Source of the DNA: Hirudo medicinalis
Lineage: Eukaryota > Annelida > Clitellata > Hirudinida > Hirudinidae
NCBI GenBank assembly: GCA_011800805.1
Contig: MPNW01000258.1
Location: 147,180 to 211,179, forward strand
Length of the DNA stretch: 64,000 nt
Direction of reading: 5' to 3'
Of the stretch, positions 25,001-37,800 are shown in pieces (position 1 is the first letter of the stretch; each line of letters begins with the position of its first letter). The notes under the pieces were generated by a model. It did not search any database and was not told the DNA's origin. It saw nothing but the letters and a program-made list of their open reading frames with translations. A program made the position numbers and the translations under genes.

Positions 25001-26534
25001 AACTAATCTAGTGCTGAATGTAGTCTCAGCCATCATTGTTCCCCAATAATTTCAGTCTTCTCAAACAACATATTCATTATATGATTATGTTATATATGAC
25101 ATTCATATGATTATTGACATTGTTTTAGGAATATGACAACAAGTTATCCCACGAACTGCTCGACTTGATAGACCGAGAGACGACTCTGATATTGAGAGGA
25201 GTCAATGAAGACCATCTCCAGGGCCTTAGGAGCAGGATTGTAACGCTTTTTGTCCAATTGACCAAGGATCCTGTGTTCAATCCCCAGGCTGCCAAGTGGT
25301 TAAAGGTATGTTTCCTATCAATATCTATGAGTTCAGCTGATAAGCCATTTCATTTTGTGTGCTGCTTTTATGCTAATTTGTATGCATGTTTTTCCGTTTC
25401 ATTGATATAAGAGGAGACATTGTTGGCTAATGCATCTTTAGTAAAATTTGTGATAAATGTTATAAGTTTTAAAGTCATTAATTGTTACTCTGAACAAAAT
25501 GCTTTCCCCAGTATGTGTGACTTCAACAGATTCTAATAACATCAATTGGTTTTATTTATTCTTCATTCCAGTTACCTTCAAACATTCGGACTCTTGAACA
25601 GCAATACAAGAAACTTATGAACAGGAACTCATCTCCAGCAGACACAAACGATATGCTGGAAATGAACCAGGGAGCCGTGGCAAGTTCTTTGACCAAGCAT
25701 GAAGATTTGTCTGCATACAGAAGCATCCTCGATGATGTCATCGGATCTGAACTTGAGCTGGGGAATGGTTTTTCTGTTGCATACATCATGCAGGTGATTA
25801 TATAATTCGATTTATTTTATTATTAAATAAAAGCTGCGAATGGATTTTAGTTAAATGTAAACTAATGATTGGATAAATTAGCATAAATTGTTGTCAGGAA
25901 AAGGACATGAGGCATCTGTTTGAGAACATCTGGGAGGGTCAAAGTGCATTGAGTTTCTGTGATGACCCCAAAGAACTTGTGTTTGTGAGGTGGATCATGG
26001 AGGAGCCCTGGTCACCATGGAATTGCATCCTGCTCTTGAGGAAGGAGGCACAAGCACACAAGAAAGTTGATGATGTTTTGAAGGTTAATGTTAACTATTA
26101 ATTCTTTTCCCTTGTTATTATCAATTAATATAATAATATGTCAATGTGATATAAGAATATCAATGCATCTAACATATTCTTAAGATGTCTGAGTGAAACA
26201 TTTGTCTCTTTTCAAAATTTAGCCCATTGAAATGAAAGGAAATACATTAGGCATCAGTTAATGATGTATACATATAAAAATAACAATGTGAGAGTAAATT
26301 GTAAAAAGTAATTTTCCATCATATAACATAATTGATCTATATCAATGTTTGCAGGTCTATGGAGATGAGTTTCTTCATAAAGTAAACAGTAAGCACACAA
26401 TGGCCCAATCCTATCTATCACATCTTCAGCTTCTTATCATTTCACAATTCAACAACAACATCAAGAGGAGAGCTGCAAACAACAAAATCAAAGAAAATAA
26501 ACCAGCAAATGTGGCACTTGAAAGTACTGCTTGA
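22090..26534 (+). CDS. IQUB: IQ and ubiquitin-like domain protein
   Basis: IQUB is a cilia/flagella protein linked to radial spokes of motile axonemes. Eleven exons: 22090-22243, 22312-22401, 22591-22656, 22800-23161, 23319-23529, 23963-24138, 24338-24511, 25129-25305, 25572-25793, 25898-26083, 26355-26534; every junction is phase-consistent, giving about 665 aa. An N-terminal ubiquitin-like fold (residues ~1-85) is followed by the diagnostic block around YVAIVKD, FLGGYRN, TSTQMTKPGLYVSEIHDRR, then an IQ motif (VVILQKHFRRWLAK) with a charged helix, then the conserved C-terminal region (GAERKAALCMLLDRE, ELLDLIDRETTLILRGV, SPWNCILLLRKEA). Intron 1 fits best as a GC-AG intron (22244-22311). A short interspersed repeat sits in intron 5, directly before exon 6, and another in intron 7. 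The human protein is somewhat longer at its N-terminus. Confidence 0.93.
23735..23935 (-). repeat. Short interspersed repeat, copy 1
   Basis: Minus-oriented copy in IQUB intron 5, ending about 28 bp before exon 6. It includes the hairpin AGTGCC...GGCACT (23872-23905), a segment AGGGATGGCCCTTGGATAGG, and a half with ACTCAACACC/CAACTGTTGCC. It aligns by eye with the copy at 29070-29266 when reversed. Confidence 0.7.
24841..24921 (+). repeat. Short interspersed repeat, copy 2 (partial)
   Basis: Right half only, in IQUB intron 7: GGAACACGACAC, ACGACTGTTGCTATT, GACCGCATGCAGGAACGCAA, GCCAACCTGC. Very similar to the right half of the copy at 29070-29266. Confidence 0.75.
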
Positions 26535-26808
26535 CTCAGATTCTATAACTAATGGTCAATTTTAGATCGTTCTTAGGACACAAATATACATTCATTGTTT
26601 ATGTTGACCATAGTCTTGTATGAAGGTATCGAACTCTTTAAGATCTCAGCAAATCTTGTCTTCAGCACATTTCCATTTCTTAAATTTCCTACCAACTATT
26701 TCTGAATCTGATGATTCAACTTTCTTCTATAAAATACTCTAATTTTGAACTTTAAGTTGGAAAATCCAAAAAAGTTAAGAGAAGAATTCTAAACAAAAAC
26801 TTATTTAT
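26535..26808. other. Convergent region IQUB/REXO4
   Basis: The two genes converge with only 274 bp between stop codons, so their 3' UTRs must be short or overlap. Confidence 0.5.
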
Positions 26809-29800
26809 TTAATCATAAAATTCCATTTCATTGTTGGTTTCGCTTGTTTCAGCTGAAACATGGGCAGGCATTTTCTTCTTGAATCTTTTTTCTCTGATTG
26901 AAGCTTCCCATTTCTTCTTGTACATTGTGTAAAGCCTCATCGCTGCCTGAGCATCCTGGACCTGAAATTATGATGCAATTGTATTTTCTTCTAAAAAAAT
27001 TCCTTCTAAAGAAGCTAATACAGTAATCAAGATGATTGATGTCCATTAATAATAATTTTGAAATAAATAATGAATTTAACAAATAACAATTGGAAATAAA
27101 ACCCACAGAGTTGTGTTCTCCTTCTTGAATCTTGACCCCGAGTACTTCCTCTGAAAGCTTCTTCAGCGATGGGGTCCCTCCATTCTTTATGGCTCTGAAA
27201 GGTTTGAACTGCGAGGTGTCCCTGATCATCTTGTGTGGATGGTCGAGGAAAAGAACCTGTGGTTGTGTGAAAATATTCAAGTTATTATCTTGCACCGACT
27301 CACTGTAATGTTAAATTTGTACTTTATTTATTTCACTTCAGCAACATAAGGAAGCTGCAGGATCATTTTTCCAGGATTTGAATGTTACTAATTTAATAAA
27401 ATCTAGAAAGTGCTTAAATGTGCTTATTAATTATTAACCTTGAGATCATTTCTGATGGAGTGTCCCACAAGTACTTTTCCCTTTATTATGCTGTAAACTT
27501 CTTTTTGAACCACACTAAACTGTTCACCTTGAGGAAGACACAGAATTATTTCGTGCAAAAGTATAAAGTAATTAACACACAAATAAAAATGGAATTGGAA
27601 TCTAGAACTGTGTCTTAGTCACTTTAAAACTCACCTTTGACAAGATCGGAAGGCCTAACACCGCTGACTTTAGTTCTGTAGTCAACGACTTTCTCTCTGG
27701 GCCTCACGAACTTGTCGTAGAGGCAATGACCGAACTGATTGACGATCGACACCCTCGCCAACATGCTGTCCTCTCCCTTCCAACCAATTCCCACCATCTC
27801 ACAATCCATCGCCACTGCCTTTGTGATCCTTGAAATTAATTTTTTATTATCATTACTATGATTAGCTGGTCATTATTAGCTGCCTTACAAATGAATACCA
27901 GCAGGACAGTTGACAAAAAAATATTGGTTTGAAAATTTAATTTACTCACTCGGTGTTAGAGTTTGGTTTGACAAGAGATTTGAGGTCGTTCGATTTGGTT
28001 TTCGTAGCTTGGATGAGAATTTCATCGACATCATCAAACCAGATCTCATTCTCAACTGGTCTGCAAATGTAAATTGTTACCACAATTGTTACATGATAAC
28101 ATTCATTAAACAATCAAAATACTTGGATAATTGATCTTACTTCTCCTTATTATTCTGTGTTTCCTGCGCTTGATTAATGGTCTTAAATTTGCCATTTCTA
28201 AAAATTGAATTATTCATATCAAACAACTGTCAAACGTTCACACAGTAAAACAACCGTCAAAAGTTCAATTATAAAACAACTGTCACCAACACCGTAGTTA
28301 AGCTTTGAATTCACATGCATAAAAAATCTGGAAATCTATCAAAAACAACAGATGTCAAAATGCTCTCAGACTCTAGCTGACAGCACCTGTGCACCTCATT
28401 AGGGTTCCCAATAGGAGATGATGTTATCAAAACATTTTCATACAAAAAACTCAAATAAATGAAACTCACAATTTACTTTTGGCAAATTTCCTAAAATTTG
28501 TCTTTGTTTTCCCATCTTGTTCTTTATTCTGTGGACTGAAAAATCCCAATTGAGAATATTGATATGCTATTATTAGAGGCTGCAACATTTAAAAAATTCA
28601 TTGTAGCAAATAACATTTTAACAATAAGAAACAAATATGATATTGATAATAATAGGTATAATTAATTAATTATTGAAGAAGCCAACAATGAAATAAAATG
28701 ATAGATTCAAAAAGCACAAAATATGCTTCAAATAGTTTCATTAACTTACAAGTTCTTCGAGCCATCTTCGCTTTGTTTTTGACCATTGCTGTATGATTTG
28801 ACTTTGACATTCATGCTTTGATTTTATGGGAAATTATGACATTTCACAATATTTGAAGATAATTCTTGCATGTTAATTAGAATTTGTTGCTGCATTATTA
28901 TTATTATAAGCAACTGATAACAATTATGATCTACCTGCTCAACTGAGTGGTGCCTTTTGATGTATTTTCAGGAATGGCATCAGGAGATAATCTTTAAAAA
29001 ATATTAATTTCAATAAAATCCTTTAAATTCATAGCAAATAATTCTTCACCATTGGTATTTGTATTTGTGTATTTAGCCGATATTTTGAGTGCCTTTTGTA
29101 TCCGAATGGGATGTGAAGGCACTTTAATCGATCTACCATTTATATAGCGCCCCTACCCGAGGGCGCTCCCTGGCGGTGCAGGCTGGGTTGCGAACACGAC
29201 ACATTACGACTGTTGCTATTACGACCGCATGCAGGAACGCAACCCATTCGGCCAACCTGCACGCCGAGGTCATCTAAGAGATTGTCAGGTGAAATGTTGG
29301 CCAATTTAATTACAATATTTTGCATAAATAGCAACAGTAATGGATTGGCATAAATAAACATATGAATATTCATGCTACAGTGTTATTTATAAAAGCTTTA
29401 AAAATTACTTTTTATATTTATTCTTTTTTGAAGGCTTCTTCTTGCTAACAACACTGTTGATCTCAGGTGCTTCAAGACCAGGTTTTCTGTTTCAAAACAA
29501 TTCTTTGACATTTATTCATGCTATCACCTCAATTACATTATATCCATGCAAGAAAAACAACACTTGTGCTCACTTTTCAACATCATTTTCAAGCTTCCTT
29601 ATTTTAACTGGCAACCTGAAGACAACCAAATGAGTCCAACAAAGAAAAGTTAGAACTTTCAAGTTAAGCAGCAATTTACTAACTGATTTCTTTCTTCACC
29701 ATCATTGGCTTTTCTCTTCAGACATTTCACTGCACTTACAGAACTGCAGATTAGATCAGAACCACATTATTAAGACAAAATTCGATCAACAAATTGTATT

Positions 29801-30215
29801 TATTGGCACATAAAAAAGATGCAAAAAGTAATTGAATAGTAATTACTGCTACATACATAAATTATGATTTACAAGACTTGGTTTACCTGTCATTTTCCAC
29901 ATCCTTTTTTAATGCTATCAGCTGGTTATTACTGCAAGTGAATTTTTGAATAAAAATCCAATAGCTCATCTAATCATTAAACCATCTTACAATTTTTGAT
30001 AAAATGGTTTTTTCCCTTGGTTTAAGTTTTGAGTCGATTTTGGTTGGTTGTTGTTTACTTTTCTAAAATAATAATAGCAATAATTATAATTCAATAAAAT
30101 ATTTAAAAGGATTCAAATGTCAGAAATAATCAAATAATAAAGTTAATTAATTTTAGGCTCACTTAAACTTTTTGAAAGATCGTGATCCCCCCTTGTCTTC
30201 AGATTTTCGTTTCAT
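26809..30215 (-). CDS. REXO4: REXO4, DEDDh 3'-5' RNA exonuclease
   Basis: REXO4 is a nucleolar exonuclease of the DEDDh family, related to yeast Rex4 and involved in rRNA processing. Fifteen exons on the minus strand: 30215-30163, 30062-29991, 29931-29887, 29743-29684, 29615-29574, 29486-29409, 28991-28935, 28815-28750, 28535-28470, 28197-28141, 28060-27950, 27828-27635, 27527-27439, 27256-27107, 26961-26809; all phases agree, giving 430 aa against about 422 in human. A long lysine-rich N-terminus is spread over many tiny exons, as expected for a nucleolar protein. The catalytic core shows Exo I (MDCEMVGIG), Exo II (VGHSIRNDLKVLFLDH) and Exo III (EHNSVQDAQAAMRLY). All four acidic residues and the histidine are present. 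It is head-to-head with ARMH3, 478 bp between the start codons. Confidence 0.95.
29070..29266 (+). repeat. Short interspersed repeat, copy 3 (fullest)
   Basis: Fullest copy, in a REXO4 intron. Left part: a hairpin with arms AGTGCCTT and AAGGCACT (29088-29123). Middle: CCATTTATATAGCGCCCCTA, then a GC-rich inverted pair GAGGGCGCTCCC. Right part: GTTGCGAACACGACACATTA, CGACTGTTGCTATTACGACC, GCATGCAGGAACGCAACCC. No reverse transcriptase or transposase; no clear pol III A box seen. Confidence 0.75.
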
Positions 30216-30693
30216 TATTTCGATAACGAATGCAATGTGAGTTATATTATTAATGTAATATCGCTGCAACCACAAACTCAGGATAATTGGTGCAGATTAT
30301 AATGCTCTAAAGCTATTTTCAAGATATTTGATTTATATAATTTTTAAGTCATAATAATAAAGTAGGTTATCTTTAAAATATATATATATAAAAAATAAAT
30401 TCAAAAGAGTTAAATAAGCATTAAATTTGATAAATTTGCAAATTTAATATTTAGTATTTTTTAAATAAAAACTTTGTCAAATTACTATTTGTGCATGTGC
30501 TTTTTATTGATTAGTTTTACCTCGACTATAAACAATTCGGCAACGATGCATGTTGCTATTGTGAAGGACTAGTTGTCTGCTTTGTTTTAAACGTCAGGAA
30601 TATCATTGATGGTTTATAAACATTAATAATTTTGTTCCGAGAAACTGCAAATCATATCATATCGCCCTTTAGTCTTGCTAATGAAATTTGATT
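30216..30693. promoter_or_regulatory. Bidirectional REXO4/ARMH3 promoter region
   Basis: Only 478 bp separate the REXO4 start codon (minus, 30215) from the ARMH3 start codon (plus, 30694), so both promoters must lie here. It is AT-rich with a TA dinucleotide run at about 30380. I did not identify specific factor sites. Confidence 0.6.
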
Positions 30694-31766
30694 ATGTCGC
30701 AACCCACAAAAGCTTTGGGAGTAATTGAGAAACCGGCGGCTTCAAAGGGCCAGCAGAACAAAAAAATTTTGAGGGAGAAAATTGTCCAGATCTACTCTAC
30801 ATTTTTTAGGGTGGGATAAGCGGTTTTTTGTTATATATAACTCATTTGAAAGTTATAAATTCAAGTTTTGCTTTTTGTTCTAGAAAGGGAATTTTGTGTT
30901 TTTTCTACACTTTACCGCTTTAATTAAAACAGGGATAGCATAGAAAAAATACAAAATTGTTCACATGTGCCATTTTTTGTGTGAATGCAACTAAGTTCAT
31001 TTACATATCAATGCTTAGCTTCAGAGGTGCTTTTTGTTGACCATTTATAAAAGACTCCTTTCCTAGGACAATCGTGCAGTGCCTTGCTGGGTTGCAAGCA
31101 CTATCCATGACAAATGTTGCCATTAATGCCATAACAACATACTTTTCATAGTAGTGATTATTTGTGGCTTATCCTAATACTTTTATTTTATGGTGAACAA
31201 ACTCTAAATTTGTTTATTCAAGTAAAGAACTTTACCCATTTTTAATAACTTATGCATATAATTTATAAATATGAAATTTGTTGGATTACATGAAATGGAG
31301 CTATTTAGTTGTAGACAATAAACAAACAATAAAAGTAAGGATACAACAGAAATGTTATTATGTGTCAGTACTTTTGAAGTTTTGTTTTGCCATATCATCA
31401 TCACATAAGTAGTGATGTGAACATGATTGCTTCCTTATAGAATATAGATGCTTCTCAAGGTAATCCAAACTTTTGGGATGAAATGTTCTTGCTGAAGGTT
31501 AATATTTATTTTATGTTTATTTGGCTAATATTCATAATATAATCTGTACTGAGTTAATTTAACAAATATTTCATCAACCAATGAATTCAATAAGATTGAT
31601 ATTGCTGCCCATGTTCAAAGGGTGAATGTGGTGACATGGACAGATTTTAATTCGCCAACAAGAAAATATTCATCGTTTGACATCAATTGATTTATTATTA
31701 TTATTATTATTATTGTTAATGTTGTTGTTGTTGTTGTTGTTATTGTTATTGTTATTGTTATTGTTA

Positions 31767-31800
<34 letters not shown>

Positions 31801-34800
31801 CAGTATTATTATCATTACCATAATTGTTATTATTATTATCATCATTTATTTATTGTTAAATAAAAAGAGAGGAATAAAATTACTCACAACACCTTAATCA
31901 AATATTTAATTAATTGATTACTTCCAGGCAAATCCACTTTGTCTTGAAGCTGAGTTGGATAAATTGGCAGGAGAGCAACTGGTTGACCTAATGGTATCAT
32001 CATCAGCATTGTTATTTATAATATCATTATATTTATATATAGCAGTTGCATCAAGTTGGTGACTGTTGCGCTCTTGTTGTCGTAGGGAGTTATCAACTTG
32101 TTGTTCAGGAAATCAGTCGAGGTCCTGCTGCAGGATCATCCGATCAGAATCTCCAATGCTTTCCTTGTAAGATAATAATCAGTGCTTCTAAAGTGTAAAT
32201 ATTATCAATCATTTTTGATTGATTATGTTTTACTTAAACTTGTATCCACAAATTGCATTGCAATGTCAATTAGATATAATATCCTATTATTTCATTTGAT
32301 AAGTTAAAATTTAACATTGCTTCAGACAATAAGTGCCCTGACAAGAGGAGTGATGTCCAAATGTTCTTCCAGTCATGGATTTGACATGATCAACATCCTC
32401 ATTGGCTTTGACTCTGCAGAAGCAACGATGAAGGTTTGGGTTTCATTGGTTTTAGAATTCTTAATGGAAGGGGTCTCAATGTGTCCAGCACAACGTGACT
32501 GTCACGTGAAAGGAGTGCAATGTTAATATGTTTTGAGAATTGTTGGTGTTTCATTGTTTACATTTCATGTCACGTTTGTTTGTTCATTGCAGAGGCTGTT
32601 GGATCGCATTGGAGACATCCTTGTCTCGGAATCACCTTTCACTATTAAGTCTCTTGCATTTTCGTTGCTCACCATATTCGTCACGGTACAGACTACTCGT
32701 TATTAGCAACTTATAACAGTCATTGTTGCATAAATTAGTGATGACTTAATTACAATTAATAATTTTGATTGGCAATTTATCAGGAATGCACATTATAATA
32801 ATTAATTCCTTGAAATTCTCAAATGGGTTGGAATTGTGTTATTAATTCAATTCATTTTCAGAGAAGTTTAGTTATAATTATGTTAACAATGTAATTGGTT
32901 GAAACAGGGATATGACAACATCAGTCAGAACACAATGCTTGAATATTTCATGATTGACAGCATTTTTGAATCTCTTGTCAGAGTGAGTGTTAATGTTTGG
33001 AAGATTTTATTTGATGTGTTGTGGGTTATTTCTTTTGTATAGTTTATCATTAATGTTCAAACATTATTATTATTATTATTATTATTATTATCGTTATTGT
33101 TATTATATTTATCACGTATAAGATTCATCCCCATTATTGAAATGATCTCTTTTGTTTTGTTTAAAGAAAGTTTACACCTGATTATAATTGAGAACTGGAA
33201 TATTTGGAGAATGATTAAATAACATTGGTGTTAATGCAATGAATAAATAAAGTTGCATGGTAAGAGATGAAAACAAATGACATTACAAATGAGTCCACAT
33301 GAAAGCAATCACATCATGTATTCTGTTAGGCAAGAGGATTTATGTAATGATGTGTTGGTCATGTGTACAATGTCATCGTGTAACGCACAGGTTTCGTTGA
33401 AATCACGCAAGGTACGTTGAACGGTTATATTTTTGGAGCGAGGGTGTTTGTGTTTCTGTTGAGCAGTTGTTGTTAAATCGTTAATATGCTTATATTTTTT
33501 ACTCGGTTTCTTGTTTCAATTTCCCTTCGAAATATTAAGTCTTTTCACAACAAAACTAATGTATTACAAACTTATTTTACTAAACCTTTTCTTAAATGGC
33601 ATAACTAATAAAGTTAAATTTAATTAACTCAAAATTTTAAAATTGAAAACCAAACCTGGGTTGATAAATTTTTTAATATAAGGCGAAATGTGGCTGCACG
33701 AGGCCTGACGATTGGTTTCATGTCGACCCGGATGGCAGACAAAGTTTCCGACGATCGAAACAATTTCCCATATTTTGTTTTATTTGGAAAAGAAAGAAAG
33801 TATTCCTTCGAGTGGGTGGAGAAAGCATTGGGGAAGAGTTTATGAGGAGATCCACAAACATTGAGAACATGAGCTCAATTCAATTTGCTACTAGAAGTTC
33901 TGACTTTCAAAAATGTTGCAAATCGTTGGGGAATTATGAGTTTAATTCATTGAATCAGGTGTTGTTTGACATCCTTAGATGGAGCAATGATTTGTAATTG
34001 TTAAAATTAATATATCAATTCTTTTAAATGGAAACAATTTTTAAAATTGGGAATTGGAAAAAAGACCTTTTCAAATATACAGTTCAATTTCTAGTTTGAG
34101 AATGTAATCGATTGATACGTTCTTAAAAATGAATATTTTTATGGTGTTGGCTTTTTCTTATGATTTTTAAGATTTTATGGAATGTTGATGCTAGAAAATC
34201 TCCGATGGTTCTGGTAACAAATAATTTATTATTGATTATGATGATAATGATTGCTATGTTTTTACCCATTATTTTTAGGCAGTTGAAAAGTTAGGATGTT
34301 TATTTAACAATTCAAAAGCAACTGCAAGGCAACCTTTTGAAGCACAAGACAATAACATAATGAATTACTGTCAAAAGCTGCTGGTAACATCATCACCTCG
34401 AGAGTGCACTTTGGAGCCTATGACTGTGAGCCGTACGACATATCCATTATGAGGTTACCTCCATGGTATCAGACACTGTTTGTACACTTTGTTCTTTATT
34501 TGCCGAGTAAGCAACAAATTTGGATGAGCAGATTCATCCACTTTTCTTGATTTGATGCAAAAGGTTGTAAATCAAAGAAGCCAGTGGTCTTAAAACACAA
34601 AAATCCTCAAAACATGTTTATATTCTGAGCAACTACATCGACCCTACCTCATAACCCCATAAGACAAATTCTCCATTTCCAGGAAGATTTTGTAGAAAGT
34701 CAAAGGGTCAAAAAAAGTATGCTACAAATGCAGGTAGTAATTGACATCCAGGAGCTGGGAAAGAGTTTGAAGGAACAGACTCCAAAACTCTTCTCTGAAT

Positions 34801-37800
34801 CAAAAATTGAATTGTGCTCAGTGAAGCTACTATCTCCACAATGAGTAGACTTGTATACATTATAACAATTATTGATATGAATATGACACTTAATACAAAC
34901 ATTAAGACTAAACAAAAATGAGTCCAAACTCTGTATTTTAAATTCACTGTAACTAAAAATAAGCCATAAGCTGCCAGAATTTCGGGACTCGAATGCTCAA
35001 AACTGCTAGGTTACATTGCAGTTGATTTCGGATTATTAAATAAAACATTGATTATTTTAAGATTTGATAGACTAAATAATATATAATATAATAATATAAC
35101 ACAGTGATGATAAATATTTCAATCATTGTTGCAGATTATCAGTGACCCAAACATTCGACATCATTTTGGCTGTCTTGGAGTGCAGCTCGTATCTCTGCTC
35201 GTGCAGTACCGGAAAAGTGAGGTGGGTGTTGCTGGGAATGATATCTGTGATGTTGGAGATGGTGATGATGTCAGACTTAAACCTTTCAACAGTCGGTCAA
35301 TCCGTACGTCGTCAAGTTGAGCATATTGGACGATGAATTGGCTCTGACGGTGAGCAGTTTTTGAGGACACATGATTGAATTTTTTAATGATGCTTCATGT
35401 GTTGTTGTTGTTGTTCCTCCTTCTAGTTGTCGAATGTTTGCAAGATATCGATTGTGATAGTATTGCTGATGATTGTATTTTTGTGATTTGTGATGATGTC
35501 AATAGCTTGGGTTAGTAAATGTATTGTATTGTATTGTATTGTATTGTATTGTATTGTATTGTATTGTATTGTATTGTATTGTATTGTATTGTATTGTATT
35601 GTATTGTATTGTATTGTATTGTATTGTATTGTATTGTATTGTATNCGCGAAGAAGGCAGACGATAGTTGTATTAGCGAGTGTGCGAGTGGTGTGCGTCGA
35701 ATTTCGATCATTGTACTTTAGTTGCGATCTGCTTATTGTTTTGCTGTTGTTTTCTTTGCTTCCAATATATTTCTATTTTGAAAAACGAGTTGGTTTTCGA
35801 TCATTAACGACGAAACAAGATAGTTTCCCGACAGGAGGAATTAGGACCTGACACTGTCGGAGCTCCAAGGCTGAATTTTAATAAACTCAAACTGGAGATT
35901 CATTTAAGAAATTGAACATCATGTCAATTTATCAAATTCATTTTTTTCAAACAGCAATATTTATGTACAAATACCATAATCATATGTTACATATATTTGA
36001 TAACTATTTTAATCTGAATCTTTACGTCCACACGATACCAGAAATTGGACTCCGTATCAACCCGATTTTGTCAGATCCAATATTAAATTTCATTCCATTC
36101 ATTGTGCAGGCCCTAGTGTTTTTTCAAGATTACCTTGCTCATTATTTGCTAATCCATTCTTTTTTATTCATTTAAAAAGTCCTTAAGAGAATTCATTTCT
36201 GCCTCTGTACCTCTTCTTGTAAGCTCATCCACATGCATTATTACATTGTAAAGAATCTTATGCTTTATCTCTTTTGTACACTTGAAAAATATCTTAACAT
36301 CAGCATTACCTTTAGTTCTGTTGTTTAATTTCATTTCTTAGGCAGCCCAATCAGCGAGATAAGTGTCTCTTAGGGTTGTCCTTTTGGATTGTTGTTTTTT
36401 CGTACTATTCCTTGTTCATTGTTTGTTGTTTTAGGAGCAATCCAAATAAATGCCTAAAATAATTGTGGAGTTGTTATCATTTTATTGCGTAATAGATTTC
36501 ATTGGTAATTGTTAATATTTTGTTATAGGGATTAACATTATTAAGTTAAACACTAAGAAATGGAAGAGCATCACTGCTCGGTTTGAGAACTTAGTTGTCT
36601 TTTTGAATCAGTTTTATCCAGTTAAGCTTATTGGATTTCCTTGATGTTGTTTCAGGTTGGAAACATGTTTGTTGGAGAGGAGACCAAAACTGAAGCAGTC
36701 AAGTGAGCATGTGATGATGATGATGATGATGATGATGATAATGATAATGATGTCTGTTTGAGGCCATTAAATTAATAAACATTTGAGTGTTGCAGTTTAA
36801 TTTATGCCCACCTAATGTCGTGCGTCAATGATGATAATTGTTTGAAGAGCAAACGACTCGTTACTTCTGGCCTTGTACGAAGCCATCCACCTCAACAGGA
36901 ACTTCATCAGCACCCTGACGCACGTTCGTTCCGATGTTTAATTATTTTAATTATTTTACGACAACACATTTCTTCTCATCTCAATTGGCTTTTCTTGATG
37001 CTTTTCTTGATTGTTTGCCTTGAAATTGTTAACAATGAGGTTGTTGATGAGGTTGATGTTGCTGAGTCATTGTTGTTTAGTTACAAGTAAGTCTTGGAAT
37101 TATCAGTTGAAAGGTTATTCAATAATAACTTAAAATTAGCTAGAAAGATGTGAGCCTATAATTCCTTTGTTTTCAGTCGCACGCAACATCGCCTCCAACA
37201 TGTTCTCCCGGGGGTTCAAATCCGGGCCTCGACTCAGAGGGTTAGTAATAACTTAAATTATTATAAATTGTCATGCATTGTTAGTTATGCTTATTAAAAC
37301 TGAACTTAAGAATAAAGAAACTGAATAAGGTTATAGTTAATACTGTGTTTTCATCCTGCAGACGTACAGAAACCCGACGCCGTGCAGCTCCAGGTGAACG
37401 AAGTGGACAACACTCCGACCAACCTTCTCGTGACGTTCCTCGAATACTGTTCCATCATCAGTCAAGACATTAAAGGTACCATTCTATTTCTCGTCCCGCT
37501 CGACATCCCGTTCGTCGTTTTCGTTCCCGTGCGCGCCAGAAACGGCAGGAGTCGTGACGCAATCCGTTTGCAATCCGATTCGGTACACAGAAGGAGTAAA
37601 TGTTTCATTTTTAACGTTTCTGGTGCTTTACGAATGAACTGCAATAACATTTGCGTTGTTAGAAGGTGAGATCGATCATGGTCATCTCGAACTTGTCAGA
37701 TTTTGCAATTAATTCTTTTGCGCAGATGCGGCGAGGTACAACAGCACCAAGCTCTGCCTGGTGATATTTACATGCATTTCTGAGGTAATATTTTCTTTTT

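Noticed and set aside
33060..33120. ATT trinucleotide run in ARMH3 intron 7 as a regulatory element
   Set aside because: Ordinary short microsatellite, one of many similar in this AT-rich genome.
36815..37090. Open frame starting [15 protein letters not shown]
   Set aside because: The conserved ARMH3 sequence ([15 protein letters not shown]) is in a different frame of the same DNA, so this frame is a shadow.
37205..37240. tRNA-like T-arm (GGTTCAAATCC flanked by CCGGG)
   Set aside because: No acceptor, D or anticodon arms around it; it lies in a phase-consistent ARMH3 exon encoding a Pro/Gly/Ser linker.
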